A stretch of DNA of 64,000 nt, from contig NC_133773.1 in NCBI RefSeq assembly GCF_003597395.2, positions 60,253,407 to 60,317,406 of the forward strand, read 5' to 3'. Under the pieces are notes generated by a model, which was not told where the DNA came from, searched no databases, and saw only the letters and a program-made list of their open reading frames with translations. Shown here one piece after another: positions 33,901-44,940 of this stretch. The DNA comes from Chelonoidis abingdonii. Its lineage: Eukaryota; Chordata; Testudines; Testudinidae. The stretch's first letter is position 1. Each line of letters begins with the position of its first letter. The position numbers and the translations under genes were made by a program.

Positions 33901-36588
33901 TAAATCAGTTTTAAGTTTTGCTTCTAACCATTCTCAATGAGGTAGATGCTACATAATTTCTACTCCTATTTAGAGAGTTTAAGAATAGAAAGTAGAATAT
34001 AATCATATACTCTTTGGTGCTATGAGACCAATCTGTGAAATGTTAACAGTTGGGTCATCTGAGATGGTTTAAGCCTTAGGAATTGGATAAGGAAATGATT
34101 CACTTGGTGCTGTTTCAAAGTTTGGGTTAGTTTTGAATTTTGAATGAAAGATTGTGCATCTGGAAGATATATTAATCTGAAGATTGACTTCTGCTGGGGC
34201 TCATGCTTTACATCTGAAGGGCTTCTGTCAGTTTCAAATTTCATATTATCCTGCACATGGTACCACAGAGAAAATCTGAACAAGAATCTACATGGCCTAT
34301 AAGCAAATGATCATATTTTCACGTTGAACATTAGGATTGGATTGATCAGCAACTTCACTGGGATCATTTGGATCATGGAGGGTGCATTTTCTAAGGTCTC
34401 CAGATGTCAGCATCCAAAGATGGGGGAAACTGATGCTATAGTGAAAAGTGTGGAGAGGTCTTGCCAAGCCACTTATTGAGACGTAAATGCAGCAAACTTC
34501 AATGCAGGCTTGCACCATCAGTTTAACTTAAGGGAGTTTTATTTTTCCAATGCAAGCTTCTTTACTTTCATGGAAGGACAATGAGTCTGGGAGTCAGGTA
34601 TCAGATGATTAGTGTACACAATAAAATTGAAGGGTTGTAATGCCTGTTAGGTTAATACTGTCTTCCTTCTAATTATCTAAAAGACATAAGCTCAAGTATG
34701 TCGTGCCTTCTGAGACCCAATGAAATTGCCATTCTGGTGTTAGAGGAATAGTACTAAGTACCTCACCTCTTATTCCCATTCACCTTGCAACTGGAAAATG
34801 GAGAATTGATCTGTCAGGGATATGAGTGGTTTAGAAGAACTGCCAGGTTACATCACGAACCATGTGTTGATCACATGCACATATCGATATTTGATAAATT
34901 ATTTTTATGTACTTGTACCAATACAGTTAAAATTCAATTACCTGAACCCCTCCTGACCAAAAGTATAGGTTACCTGAAGATCAGCTACATCAAAGGTTTG
35001 AAATCAGAGATCATGAACAACGCATATTTTGTTTGTTTATAACCAGCACATTTTGCAAATGTTCATCTTGAGTAAGCTGGTTAAAGATTTTGTTTGCATG
35101 TAAACTTTTCTACAGTTCTACAAATTATTACACATTTACTTCCTCTGCTTTCTATTGTATAACCATTATGGTTGCAAACTATACTACCAATACATGCCCT
35201 GCAGACTTCTACATGGTTGTATGTAATTAGACCGATACATACCTATGAGTAAATTAAACCAAGATTTCTACTTCTATGAGCACTTTGGTGCTTGAAATAT
35301 ATATTAAATGGTGTTTTGGGAACAGGTCCAATGTATGAACACAACAGCAATCGTTAGAGATATTAGGGAAGGATTTCATAGCCATTGGTACCAGCCATGG
35401 TGGAGCAGGAAATATGAAAGGAGAAAACCACCCTACGTAGCTAGCTGTAGAAAGGTTGTATGGAGAGGGGAACAAATGTGTATTCTGTCATCAGGGTGAT
35501 TCCAGATATGCTGTTAAAAACAAATGGTATGGTGAATTAGAAGATCCTCCCTGTCTCTAGTTCAATCTAGGGGATTATCTGGTACTTTAAAGATAATTTT
35601 GTTTTTAGTTTATAGAAAAACATATCAAATAAAGCTGACTGTTAAAGATTTCCTATGCATGGTAATATTTGCATATGTATCACTACAATCCCTAAAATTA
35701 CCAAGTTATGTTTTACAAAGGCTACATCTAACTTTAACAGCATTTGATAGGAGCAAAGATTTTTAAAAAGACTACATTATCTTACAGTCCATTTTCTGTA
35801 CGTCAGCTTGCCACAAAGCTCTCACTAACCATTTTGAAGTATTCCAATTCCTTCACCTAATTTGGCTAAAAATTACTACCATCATGAACAACTTGTCCAG
35901 GAAAATGTCATTTAAGAGAAAAAAAAATACTCCAGAAGACAAGAGATAGTCCTGCTGCCAATGCAAATTCCCTTTAAATAAGGACATTGTAGTAAATGAA
36001 GGCACTCTTCAATCTTCCACTTTCAAAGATCTTTGCACTTGATCCCTGACCTCAGGCTACGAGTCTGGACTAAAAAAAACGCTACCCAGGGAAATCTTAC
36101 AAAGACTCCTGAATAAGACTTAGAAAAATGAAAGCTTAAAAACTCAATAGTGAACAAAAGTCAACCAATGACAATGTCTGACAGCCACGTTCAATTCTGA
36201 AGTGATGCCTCTGTCATCCAGCAACTCAAAGTATTGATTTCTCTCAGCATGAAAAAAAGCCTAAGCCAATGAAATAGATATAGCATCATCCCCCCGATAA
36301 TAGCCATCGAGGTTAGCACAGGCAGAACACTTATCAAAGTATCTCTTCTATTTCTTCTTGTTTTAATCGACTGGGTACAATGTGATGGCTTCTCATTTCT
36401 ACAACCTACAATTTCCAAACCTCATTTATCCAGCCTTTTAACTGATTTGGAGATTAAGAAAAAAATCTGCATCTAATTTAATTATGTCACACAATTATTA
36501 CAAAATACATGTTCATGTTCAGGCATTTCTAGAAGAAAATGTGCCCAACCTGCTCCAAAAATGACAAATTAATTTTAAGAAGGAAAGA
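30907..36588. other. Intron upstream of the BEACH-family exon
   Basis: About 5.7 kb of AT-rich DNA. An (AAAT)5 microsatellite is at 32166-32185 and a CTCCTC run at 33306-33320. No further exon recognised. Confidence 0.45.
32166..32185. repeat. (AAAT)n microsatellite
   Basis: Five tandem AAAT units followed by an imperfect AAAATAAAG. Confidence 0.9.
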
Positions 36589-36695
36589 CCCGAAGAAGAG
36601 CTCCGTGTTGCTTGAAAGCTTGTCTCTTTCACCAACAGAAGTTGGTCCAACAACAACAAAAAAAAATTACCTCACCCACCTTATCTCTCTAAGAG
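36589..36695 (+). repeat. Interspersed repeat end, partner of 6005-6260
   Basis: GAAGAAGAGCTCCGTGTTGC, GAAAGCTTGTCTCTTTCACC, AGAAGTTGGTCCAAC, ACCTCACCCACCTTATCTCT. Same block as 6020-6080 in reverse. An A-rich insertion (AACAACAACAAAAAAAAA) interrupts it. Confidence 0.6.
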
Positions 36696-36794
36696 GGGGA
36701 AAAAAGGCAGTCTATTGATGACAAAATTCTAAGAGTCAGAAATATCAAGCCAGATGCGTATTAGTAAAATTATGGTCAAAACTAAAGAGACTCT

Positions 36795-36920
36795 ATCAGA
36801 GGCAGTTATTTGGGTGAGTGGTTAGACTGAACAGTTGTGATCAAGAGATTTCAGATTTTAATCTGGGCTGAGCCAATTGCTTGCTCTGTGATCTTGGGTA
36901 AATCAGCCAATATTCTGCTT
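36795..36920 (+). repeat. MIR-like SINE fragment
   Basis: GGTGAGTGGTTAGACTGAAC, AGATTTTAATCTGGGCTGAG, TGCTCTGTGATCTTGGGTAA match the head and core of MIR. Truncated at the 3' side. Confidence 0.65.
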
Positions 36921-37073
36921 TAGTAAACCCAACCAAAATCTGGAGAGAATAGGCATTTACCAAAAATGTATGGCTGCAAATGAACAGAATGTTCTAGAAT
37001 TAATAAACCAGCAAAACTAATGAGTCAAACCAGACACTAAAATATGGCACCCCAATATTGAGTAGTCAAGCAG

Positions 37074-37640
37074 TGGTGCCAGAACAGGGGGCGGGACCAG
37101 GGCACCACTGCCTTCCCACTTTTTGCCACCAGCCCCGCCCCTCAGCTTTCCGCTTAGCCCCACCCCAGGCAGGCTGGCAGCGGAAGCCTGGGGAAGCTAT
37201 GGGGAGCCTCCACCTGTCTGGGGGGTGAGAACAGCCACCAGCCTATGTCCCTGCCTTCTGCCCAGGGCAGGTGGAGAGTCTGAGGGTCCCCAAAGCTGCC
37301 CAGGAGACTCTTACTACGGCCTGGCTAGAGCGCCGAGACCCCCGTCCCCCTGCCAGAGCTGGGTCAGGGTAAGAGCTGTGAGGGGCCTGGGACATGGGTG
37401 AGGGGCTGTCCTGGGCTGGGGGCCCAGGATACAGGCCAGGGGCTACTCTCAGGCCCCTCCACTCCATTCAGGTGGAGGAGCCAAGTCTCACTGGCCCTGC
37501 TCCAGCTTTTGGACTGGCCAAGGGTGGGGGCTCCAGGGGAAGAGGAGGGGCAGGAATGGGGCTACAGAGGGAGCAAGGGCTCCTGCCCGCCCCCCTAATT
37601 CTGGAAAGGCTCCGCTGCCCCCGGTGGGAAGAAAGAAATC
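37074..37640. repeat. GC-rich interspersed repeat
   Basis: An abrupt GC-rich island (CAGTGGTGCCAGAACAGGGG start, many CAGGG/CCTGG motifs) in AT-rich intron, ending near CGCTGCCCCCGGTGGGAAG. The start resembles a hAT-type CAGTGG end but no matching right terminus or target duplication was found. Frames inside on both strands are explained by composition. Confidence 0.45.
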
Positions 37641-37819
37641 ATTATATCAGTAGTGGTTGTAGGAAACTGTGATGTGATGACCTGGATTAATTTTTTGTGA
37701 ACATCTTAATACCCATTAATCATGACATGTGCAACCTCCTCCTCTGGTATTTTCTGACACTCACCTCATTACAGTAGCACCTTCAGACCCACTCAGGGCC
37801 TATAAATCCATGTAATAAG

Positions 37820-38215
37820 AGGACAGTTTTGTTCCAGCCATCCTTCCAAAACTCTGACACTAGTGGTTGGATCACTTCAAGTCCCTTCACTGGCTCCCTG
37901 AATACAATTCAATTCTTTGTTCTCACCTTCAAGGTCTTCTGCAAGTTAGCTCCTGTTTACCAGGCCTTTTGTTCCCAGCCCCAAATCACCTTCCCTCAGC
38001 CCAAGATGTTCCTCTGACTATTCCCTTTGTGTAGTCCCCCATCCATGCCCACCTCTGCACTCTCTCTCATGTTGGCCTTTACACATAGAATCTCCCTCCT
38101 GCACCACACACCTGCCTACACACCAAATCCATTCTCAAACCACTTGCAGGTAGATCATCCTCAATACTTTTCTGTTACAAGACCATGTCTCTTCATGTTG
38201 TTCTTGCCTTAAAAT
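37820..38215 (+). mobile_element. L2/L3-type LINE ORF2 tail fragment
   Basis: The frame 37829-38017 includes TGSLNTIQFFVLTFKVFCKLAPVYQ (key residues: L-x-x-(I/V)-Q-F-x-V-L-T-F-K-V and L-A-P-x-Y), which fits the HWLP-RI-FK-LLLTYKALHGLAPSYL block at the end of L2/L3 ORF2. Downstream it becomes out of frame. Old and truncated. Confidence 0.55.
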
Positions 38216-38429
38216 AGGCCACTATCCTGACTCAGTGGGCCTATGGATGCACTCTAGCATATGTTATGGGAGGATCAGGATTATCCCCAGTAATCGTCTA
38301 ATTTGAGACTTCGCATCTGAATTTGCAGAGTACTTAGCATTTTTCCAGCACTTTATATATTGAAAGCACAGCACCAATAGATTTTAATTTCAGTTGTGAG
38401 CACTCAGCACTTATATAAATCTGGTGTTG

Positions 38430-38800
38430 CCATTTAGGTATCCAGAAAATAAGGAACAGACAATTAGTGACAGAGTCAGATCTAGGTTTTTTGCAGCCCC
38501 CAAGCAAAAAAAACCAAAAAAAAAAAAAACCCCAAAGAACAACTGCCCTCTGAGAGCGCAACTGCCGAAGCAAAACAAAAAAAACAAAACACCTCCGAGA
38601 GCACCCAGAATGCTGCTCCTGAAATTGTGCTGCCCCAAGCACGTGCTTGGTTTACTGGTGCCTAGAGACAGTCCTGATTAGTGACAACTTGTCTAAAGTT
38701 TGGTTTAAGAGTCTGTGTCAATATCACACAGTAACTTTATGATAGAGACAGGGATAGAATCCAGTTCTCCAGGGTAGTGTTCAACTACCACAGCCACTTT
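38430..38800 (-). repeat. MIR-like SINE, antisense, split by a hAT MITE
   Basis: AGGTATCCAGAAAATAAGGA and ACAGACAATTAGTGA on the left, then CAACTTGTCTAAAG, TCACACAGTAACTTTATGAT, GGGATAGAATCCAGTTCTCC and AACTACCACAGCC on the right, follow the reversed MIR core and head. The hAT element 38471-38676 lies between them. Confidence 0.6.
38471..38676. mobile_element. Short hAT MITE with perfect target duplication
   Basis: ATTAGTGA at 38463-38470 and 38677-38684 is a perfect 8-bp duplication. Ends CAGAGTCAGATCTAGG and CCTAGAGACAGTCCTG are imperfect inverted repeats. 206 bp, A-rich interior, non-coding. Confidence 0.88.
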
Positions 38801-39266
38801 CTCTTCCTTCACTTTCCTGACTCATTCACTAAATCCTGCCCAACTTCTGCAACAAACAAGGCAGGGGTCATACAGATGACAGCCTCCTTCAGTACAACCC
38901 CTTCTGGGCTATCTTTAAGCCTCTCCACTTTGGGACACAACATTGTCTCCCAGCTACTTCCCTGGACTCCTCTGCTTTTTCCAGACTTACTTCAGCACCT
39001 TTCACAGAGACCAGTTGCTCTCTGTGGTTCTCCTCTACTCCCCATTTCTCCCCAGAACCACCTCCCTGGAGCCTGGTGCTTTTTCCAAGGTTCACCTATG
39101 GGAGATAGGACTACGATAGGAGCTAGCTCCACTCCTGTAGCTCTCTTTCCTTCACCTTACTCCCTCTCCTAGGCTTCTTCCCTTTTGAACTCCTACTCTC
39201 AAGCGTAGATGAGGCAAGAGAGGACTAACTTACAGGACTGACTAGCCCCAGGCCTCCTGGCACTTA
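38801..39266. other. Pyrimidine-rich intronic sequence
   Basis: CT-rich DNA (for example CTCTCCACTTTGGG, CTTCACCTTACTCCCTCTCC). It may be an old repeat but no family is recognised; the 131-codon frame at 38777-39172 is attributed to composition. Confidence 0.35.
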
Positions 39267-39516
39267 CAGTTATGTCTACACAGCCTGCAGCAGCGTGCCT
39301 CTGAGCTCAGTCAACAGATTCAGGTTGTAGACTGCAGCTCAGGTTGGAGCTCAGGGTCTGAAGCCTAGGGAATGGGGTTGGGCTTCAGATCGAGGTCCAG
39401 CCCAAGCTGCAATGTCTACAAACCAATTTTAGCACAGTAGCATGAGTCCTACGAGCCCAAATCCGTCGACCCAGGCTCAGAGCCACACTGATGCTAGCTG
39501 TCTAGACACACAACCC
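39267..39516. mobile_element. Degenerate PIF/Harbinger-like MITE
   Basis: Left CAGTTATGTCTACACAGC and right GTCTAGACACACAACCC approximate the GTCTACAC terminal repeat; flanks TTA and TAA partly agree. The interior resembles the one at 19438 (CAGGTTGTAGACTGCAGCTC, CAGCCCAAGCTGC). Confidence 0.55.
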
Positions 39517-41045
39517 TAATGGCCAGGCCACCCTGTTACAGTGATCGTGTAGTTAAAGACCATATCATAATGCACAAGGGTTGCACAGATAATCTTGCTT
39601 CTCATATATCCTAAATTTTGTGTGTTTGACTTTGCAACCATCATGATTTTCTTTCAATGTAGTCTTTTGTACATTTCTTCATGAGTTTTGAAATCACAAA
39701 TTGAAAATACCATCCATTACTGACCCCAAATCAGTACAGACTTCTGTCACATAAGTAGCTGGTAGGAAATAACAGACTACTGTTGCTATGTGAACAACGG
39801 TGTATGAGACACGCACTTTGCCTATGGATTTCACCATTATTTGCTGACAGAATGGGAATTTTGGGACTCAGGAATCCTATGTTCAATTCCAGGCTCCAGA
39901 GGGGAGTATTCTCTAGTGGTTAGAAACTCTTTTGCTCCTACCTCCCCCTACTCTTCAGCTCATGTCCCTCTCTGCTCCATCCATGCCCATCCACCCACCT
40001 ACCAGTTCCTTTTCCTGTCCCCTAACCGTTCCTGCCTCTATCTTTGCTCCTCAGCATTTGAGTCAGGATGCTCTCTTTCTCTTTCATGTTGCCTGGGCAG
40101 AAGCAGAAGGATCAGAGAGTATATGAGGGGCAGTTATCCTGCTCTCAGTTCCAGTGTCTGGTGTCACTGTGGCCCCAGCAGCCATGAGGAACCATTACAC
40201 AGAAAGTCTTCCTCTGCCCCAGTGGAATGAAACATGCTCACTCTATGGGGATGATGGATGTACACTCTGGTCAGCATATAGAAGCTCTATGGGGAGGGAT
40301 TATGCTCAGTGTGGTCAGAATCTTTGGAGAATTCAGCTGCAAATTCTAACAAGCCTTATATGAGCACACACAGACTACTTTTTTTCAATGTTCGTATTGC
40401 TACCCTCATACCAGGACAACACCTCTACTGCAAAGCATTGCCCTGCCTTCAGTGGACAGAAGACCGAGTGCTTCTCAAGTAAACAGTAGTAAGGTTTTTT
40501 CCCCTTAAACTTGGACCTACTTTTCCCCAATCTTGTTCTACGAAACAGCTGGAGAGTTTTTGCTGAATCTTCCAAAAAAATATTTAGACTGAGGCAGACA
40601 TTTGACACGGAAAATTTATAAGCAAGTAATAATGGAGTCTTATAATGGAAAAAGTGTTAGGCAACTTTAACTATAAGTCTCATTACCAGCTCTCCCTATA
40701 ATTAATTGAAAGGTATTTGCAGGAGAAGTATTTTTTTAGCTTCTGTACACATCATAAATATATAACCACAAATGTACACATCATAAATATACAGCCACAA
40801 ATACTTTAAACTCTACAATAATATGAAATTATATGAATAATTGAAGTTTTATATTAACCACAGTAAAATGGAAGAAACCAAATAATATAGTTCTGGTTAA
40901 CCGTCATCTTACATACATGCAGAAATCTGCCTAATATTATATCTATGAACCAATGAAAAAAATCATTGAATATATTTTAACTACTTACCATTTGCTACCG
41001 TAGCTGTATCATGCATGTTCAGTGACCACTTAGAAATCTTCTAAA
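39517..41045. other. Intronic sequence
   Basis: 39862-39935 (GGGACTCAGGAATCC, TCTAGTGGTTAGAAACTC) looks like a tRNA-SINE scrap. The remainder has no recognised feature. A direct repeat (GTACACATCATAAATATA at 40745 and 40775) is present. Confidence 0.4.
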
Positions 41046-41840
41046 CAGAATCATCGAAATGTAGGATTGCAAGGGATCTTAAGAAGTCATCTAATGCTTA
41101 GGTAGGACCAAGTAAACCTAGACCATTTCCAACAGGTGTTTCTCTCATCTGTTCTTAAAAAGCACCAGTGACAGGGATTCCACAACCTCTCTTGTAGGCC
41201 CATTCCAGTGCCTAACTATCCTTATAATTAGAACACTTTTACTAATATTTCACCTAAATATCCTTTGCTGCAGATTTAGTGCTTTACTTCTTGCCCTACC
41301 TTCAGTGGACATGGAGAACAACTGACCACAGTCCTCTTTATAACAGCCCTTAATTTATTTGAAAACTTATCAGATCTCTGGGTCCCCCTGTCAGTCTCCT
41401 TTTCTCAATACTAAAAATGCCCAGCTTTTTCAACCTTTCCTAAGTCATGTTTTCTAAACCTTTTATCATTTTTGTTGCTCTTCTCTGCACTCTCTCCAAT
41501 TTGCCCACATCTTTCTTAAAACATGGTACCCGAAACTGGACACAATACTCAAGCTAAGGCCTCACTGAGTAGAGTGGAACAATTACCTCATGTCTTACAT
41601 ATGCCAGGATCATAGAAGCATAGAACCAGGTTAGAAGGGTCTGCAGGGCCATCTAGTGTAATCCCCTGCCAAGATGCAGCATTTGTTGCATCTAAGAGAG
41701 ATGGCTATCCAGCCTCCTTTCGAATGATATTTGCCTATTTTGTAACTCCATGATACTGTAAGTTCATATTCAATTTGTGATCCATTATAACCCTCAAATC
41801 CTTTTCTGTAGTATTACTGCCTAACCTGTTATTTCCCCCA
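41046..41840 (-). mobile_element. CR1 LINE 3' portion with a second CR1 nested in it
   Basis: Antisense CR1 motifs in order: GGATTGCAAGGGATCTTAAG, CAGTGACAGGGATTCCACAA, CTTTTCTCAATACTAAAAAT, CGAAACTGGACACAATACTC, then after an interruption TGATATTTGCCTATTTTGTA, TTTGTGATCCATTATAACCC, AGTATTACTGCCTAACC. The break at 41611-41725 is another CR1 end. Confidence 0.8.
41611..41725 (-). mobile_element. Short CR1 3' end nested in CR1
   Basis: ATCATAGAAGCATAGAACCA, GAAGGGTCTGCAGGGCCATC, TAGTGTAATCCCCTGCC is the reversed extreme 3' end of a different CR1 copy. It separates two halves of the outer CR1 that rejoin collinearly. Confidence 0.65.
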
Positions 41841-43404
41841 TGTGAAAAAGTAATTCATGCGTTGCTAAGAGATCTATGCAAATAGTTTCCAAAGGATAAT
41901 TATGAAAAATTATTTTCAAAAGGTTCTGTAATGCAGCTAACAGTGAACAAAAAACCAAGTCAAATGTAATACTTGCTAACCATTTATCTAATCTAACCAC
42001 CCCACTCAAAAAAACAAAAAAAGACATTGCTTTGCAGTTTGTTCTGTGAAACTTAGCCTAGCCAACTGCTAGCATATGTCAGGTGGGATCCTGCAGCTTG
42101 CATATCCATTCATTTTAGATAGGTAAAGCTACATCTGCTACCTTAATTGTTCTGCTGGACCAAGAGGTCCTGGCCTTGAGCACCTGGTGTTCCATTTTGC
42201 TTTCAGGATTACAGTACATTCAAAGGAATCTTTCCACCCTCTACCCCCTCAAAGATGGGCAGGTTAGTCCCTTCTCCCCCTTTTCAATAATCCATCTTGT
42301 TAGTTTTTCTTCTTCCCAGTATAACCTAAAACACAAGTACCTACTTCTATCTCTGTTTTCTACATAGTTCCAGTCAGAAACCCTAAAAAGCCTTCAGGTC
42401 TCTCTACACATGGTCTTAATTTTGGACCACAGTGTCAATCACTGGGTGAAGAAGTGAGACTCTGGAAGTCTCATTTCCAATACTACTAGCTTGGTTTGCT
42501 CACTCACTTGCTTTTGAAACTGGTGCATAATGGGATGAAATTTATACTCATTATTTCTCTCCAACACAGTACTCTCATTTATCCTAGTTGATAAGACGTG
42601 ATTACCGGCATCCGCACTGATACAACCCTCCTGGTAAAAACACAGTTGAGATATATACACCCAACTGCCAAGTTAATGTGGTCCAACCATTTAGCACAAA
42701 GGATTTGGAGGTGAACTAACATAGTGAACAGATATCCAAGAATGGAGAAGTCACATGTTAATTCAGGGGCAAGACACCTTATGCACAAGGACTTCATATT
42801 ATGACCTCTTTTGACCTGAGCAGTTAATCTTAACTCCATGGTCCTGCAGGTTATTTCAGTTAAGAGGAGAAATTAGAGTCTGGTACCTTTGATGAAATCT
42901 TATTTTTAAGGAATGTACAAAGTCCCGCTTCTCTGAATGCAGAAGGGACTGACACTGAAAGGAACAGTTTTCCCACTTATAGGCCTAAGCTTTGTTCAGC
43001 CAGCATCCTGACCCTGATGTCTCTCTAGGCTTCTCCACATCACATTATGCTTACAGACCACTGCTTGGCTTTCTTGATCTGGTCCCGAGTCACTCTCGCT
43101 CTGTGTGTTCTGCCTTCTCTTCTCTTACCCAACAAACACACACAATCCCAAACTCCAGGGCAGGTTCACCACGCCTTTTGTCTTAGGTGGGAACTTGTTA
43201 TTAACTTGTCCTGAAAGTTATGTTAACTGAAGGGTGTGTCCACACACCCAATCTCAAAGAAGTTTGTGATCGATGTAGTCACCAGTACCTGTCAGCATAA
43301 TACGTAATTCTGGACTGTTTTATGCCAATGACAGGTACATCTATAAAACAAGCTTCAGTACCTTTAATACTGACTTGGCTTGAGGCTTGACTGGGTTGTA
43401 CCGG
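41841..43404. other. Intronic sequence flanking the DIRS insertion
   Basis: No recognised gene or repeat. The last bases before the element read GGGTTGTACCGG. Confidence 0.45.
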
Positions 43405-43637
43405 AAAAGATGGTTACTCACCTTTGTAACTGTTGTTCTTCAAGATGTGTTGCTCATATCCATTCCAGTTAGGTGTGTGCGCGCCGCATGCACGTTCGTC
43501 GGAGAAACTTTTACCCTAGCAACACTCGGCGGGTTGGCTGGGCACCCCCTGGAGTGGCACCGCCATGGCGCCGCATATATATCCCAGCCGACCCGGCCAT
43601 CCTTCAGTTCCTTCTTGCCGGCTACTCCGACAGTGGA
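43405..43637 (-). repeat. Right (3') inverted terminal repeat of the DIRS element
   Basis: Inverted match to the left repeat, with an extra outer extension of roughly 27-30 bp (43405-43435, GGTTACTCACCTTTGTAACT) not present at the left end. Such an asymmetric right extension is also described for Dictyostelium DIRS-1. Confidence 0.9.
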
Positions 43638-43653
43638 GAAGGAGGGTGGGTGT

Positions 43654-43754
43654 GGAATGGATATGAGCAACACATCTCGAAGAACAACAGTTACAAAGGT
43701 GAGTAACCGTCTTTTCTTCTTCGAGTGATTGCTCATATTCATTCCAGTAAGGTG
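43654..43754. repeat. Internal complementary region (ICR) of the DIRS element
   Basis: 43654-43714 is the inverse of the right terminus (GAACAACAGTTACAAAGGTG, GAGTAACC) and 43712-43754 is like the left terminus in element sense (TTTCTTCTTCGAGTGATTG, CATTCCAGTAAGGTG). The two meet at TTT (43712-43714), exactly as the ends would in a closed circle. Known role: template for joining the ends during formation of the circular intermediate. Confidence 0.9.
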
Positions 43755-43769
43755 ATTCCCAAGCCTTAC

Positions 43770-44940
43770 CTAGGCGGAGGGGTCGGAGTGAGATGTGGCA
43801 GTATGGAGCACCGCTGCACCAAAGGCTGCATCATCTCTAGATTGCTGGACCAACGCATAGTGCGAGGCGAAGGTGTGGACTGATGACCAGGTCGCAGCAC
43901 AGCATATCTCTTGGATGGGCACGTGCGCCAGGAAGGCGGCTGAGGAAGCTTGAGCTCTAATAGAATGCGCCGTGAGGCATCCCAAGGGAAATGAGCCAGG
44001 TCATAGCACGTGCGAATGCAGGCTGTCACCCAGGAGGAAATCCTCTGGGAGGAGACTGGCAGACCTTTCATTCGCTCCACAACCGCCACAAACAGCTGAG
44101 GAGACTTTCGGAAGGGCTTCGTTCTCTCAATATAGAAAGCAAGCGCTCTACGCACATCTAAGGTGTGTAGCTGTTGCTCCCGCCGAGAAGAGTGGGGCTT
44201 TGGAAAGAAGACCGGGAGGAAGATGTCCTGGTTGGTATAGAAGGCAGACACTACCTTAGGTAGAAACGCCGGATGAGGTTGCAGCTGCACTTTGTCCTTA
44301 TGGAAGACAGTATAAGGTGGGTCCACCGTGAGGGCTCTGAGCTCAGAGACCCGCCTGGCTGAGATAATGGCCACCAGGAAGACTGTCTTCCATGACAGGT
44401 ACAGGAGTGAGCAAGTCGCAAGTGGCTCAAAGGGCGGTAGCATCAGCCTGCTTAGGACTAAGTTGAGGTGGGGGCAGGGCGACGTGCGGGGGGATAGATG
44501 CGCTCCAGGCCTTTAATGAACCGAGAGACCACTGGGTGAGAGAATACAGAATGACCACCCTCGCCTGGATGGAAAGTGGATATAGCTGCGAGGTGCACCT
44601 TCAGGGAGGATGTCGCCAGGCCCTGCTGCTTAAGGTACCAGAAGTAGTCTAAGACCGTGGGAATCGAGGCCTCTAAGGGAGTAATGCCCTGAGTCGTGCA
44701 CCAGCATGCGAAGCGCTTCCACTTAGCCAAATACGTGGAGCGGGTGGAAGGCTTCCTGCTACTGAGGAGAATATGCTGTACCGGAGCGGAACAGCACAAC
44801 TCCGCAGCATTCAGCCATGCAGGAGCCACGCCGTGAGGTGGAGGGCACGCAGGTCCGGATGGCGAAGCCTGCCGTGGCCCTGTGTGATCAGGTCTGGGAA
44901 GAAAGGGAGGGGAACCGGAGTGGCCACTGACAGATCCAGC
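43770..44940 (-). pseudogene. DIRS tyrosine recombinase, disrupted by two frameshifts
   Basis: The N-terminal core-binding part (LLSSRKPSTRSTYLAKWKR, LDYFWYLKQQGLATS, HLAAISTFHP, RFIKGLERIYP) lies in one frame down to about 44480. A one-base shift moves it to a second frame with LNLVLSRLMLPPFEPLA and ISARRVSELRAL, the catalytic Arg box. Near 43980 a second shift leads to the last frame with TAHSIRA (the H-x-x-R box), TWSSVHTF and SHYAL, whose Tyr is the likely nucleophile, ending at a stop at 43770 just before the ICR. All catalytic residues can thus be found, but not in one frame. Known: in DIRS elements this enzyme integrates the circular copy without target duplication. Confidence 0.88.

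Noticed and set aside
37123..37672. Frames in the GC-rich block, and the idea of a CpG-island promoter
   Set aside because: The block looks like an interspersed repeat (many CAGGG motifs, few CpG) and has no first exon beside it.
38777..40230. 131- and 129-codon + strand frames
   Set aside because: CT-rich composition gives long stop-free stretches; no similarity or start context supports a gene.
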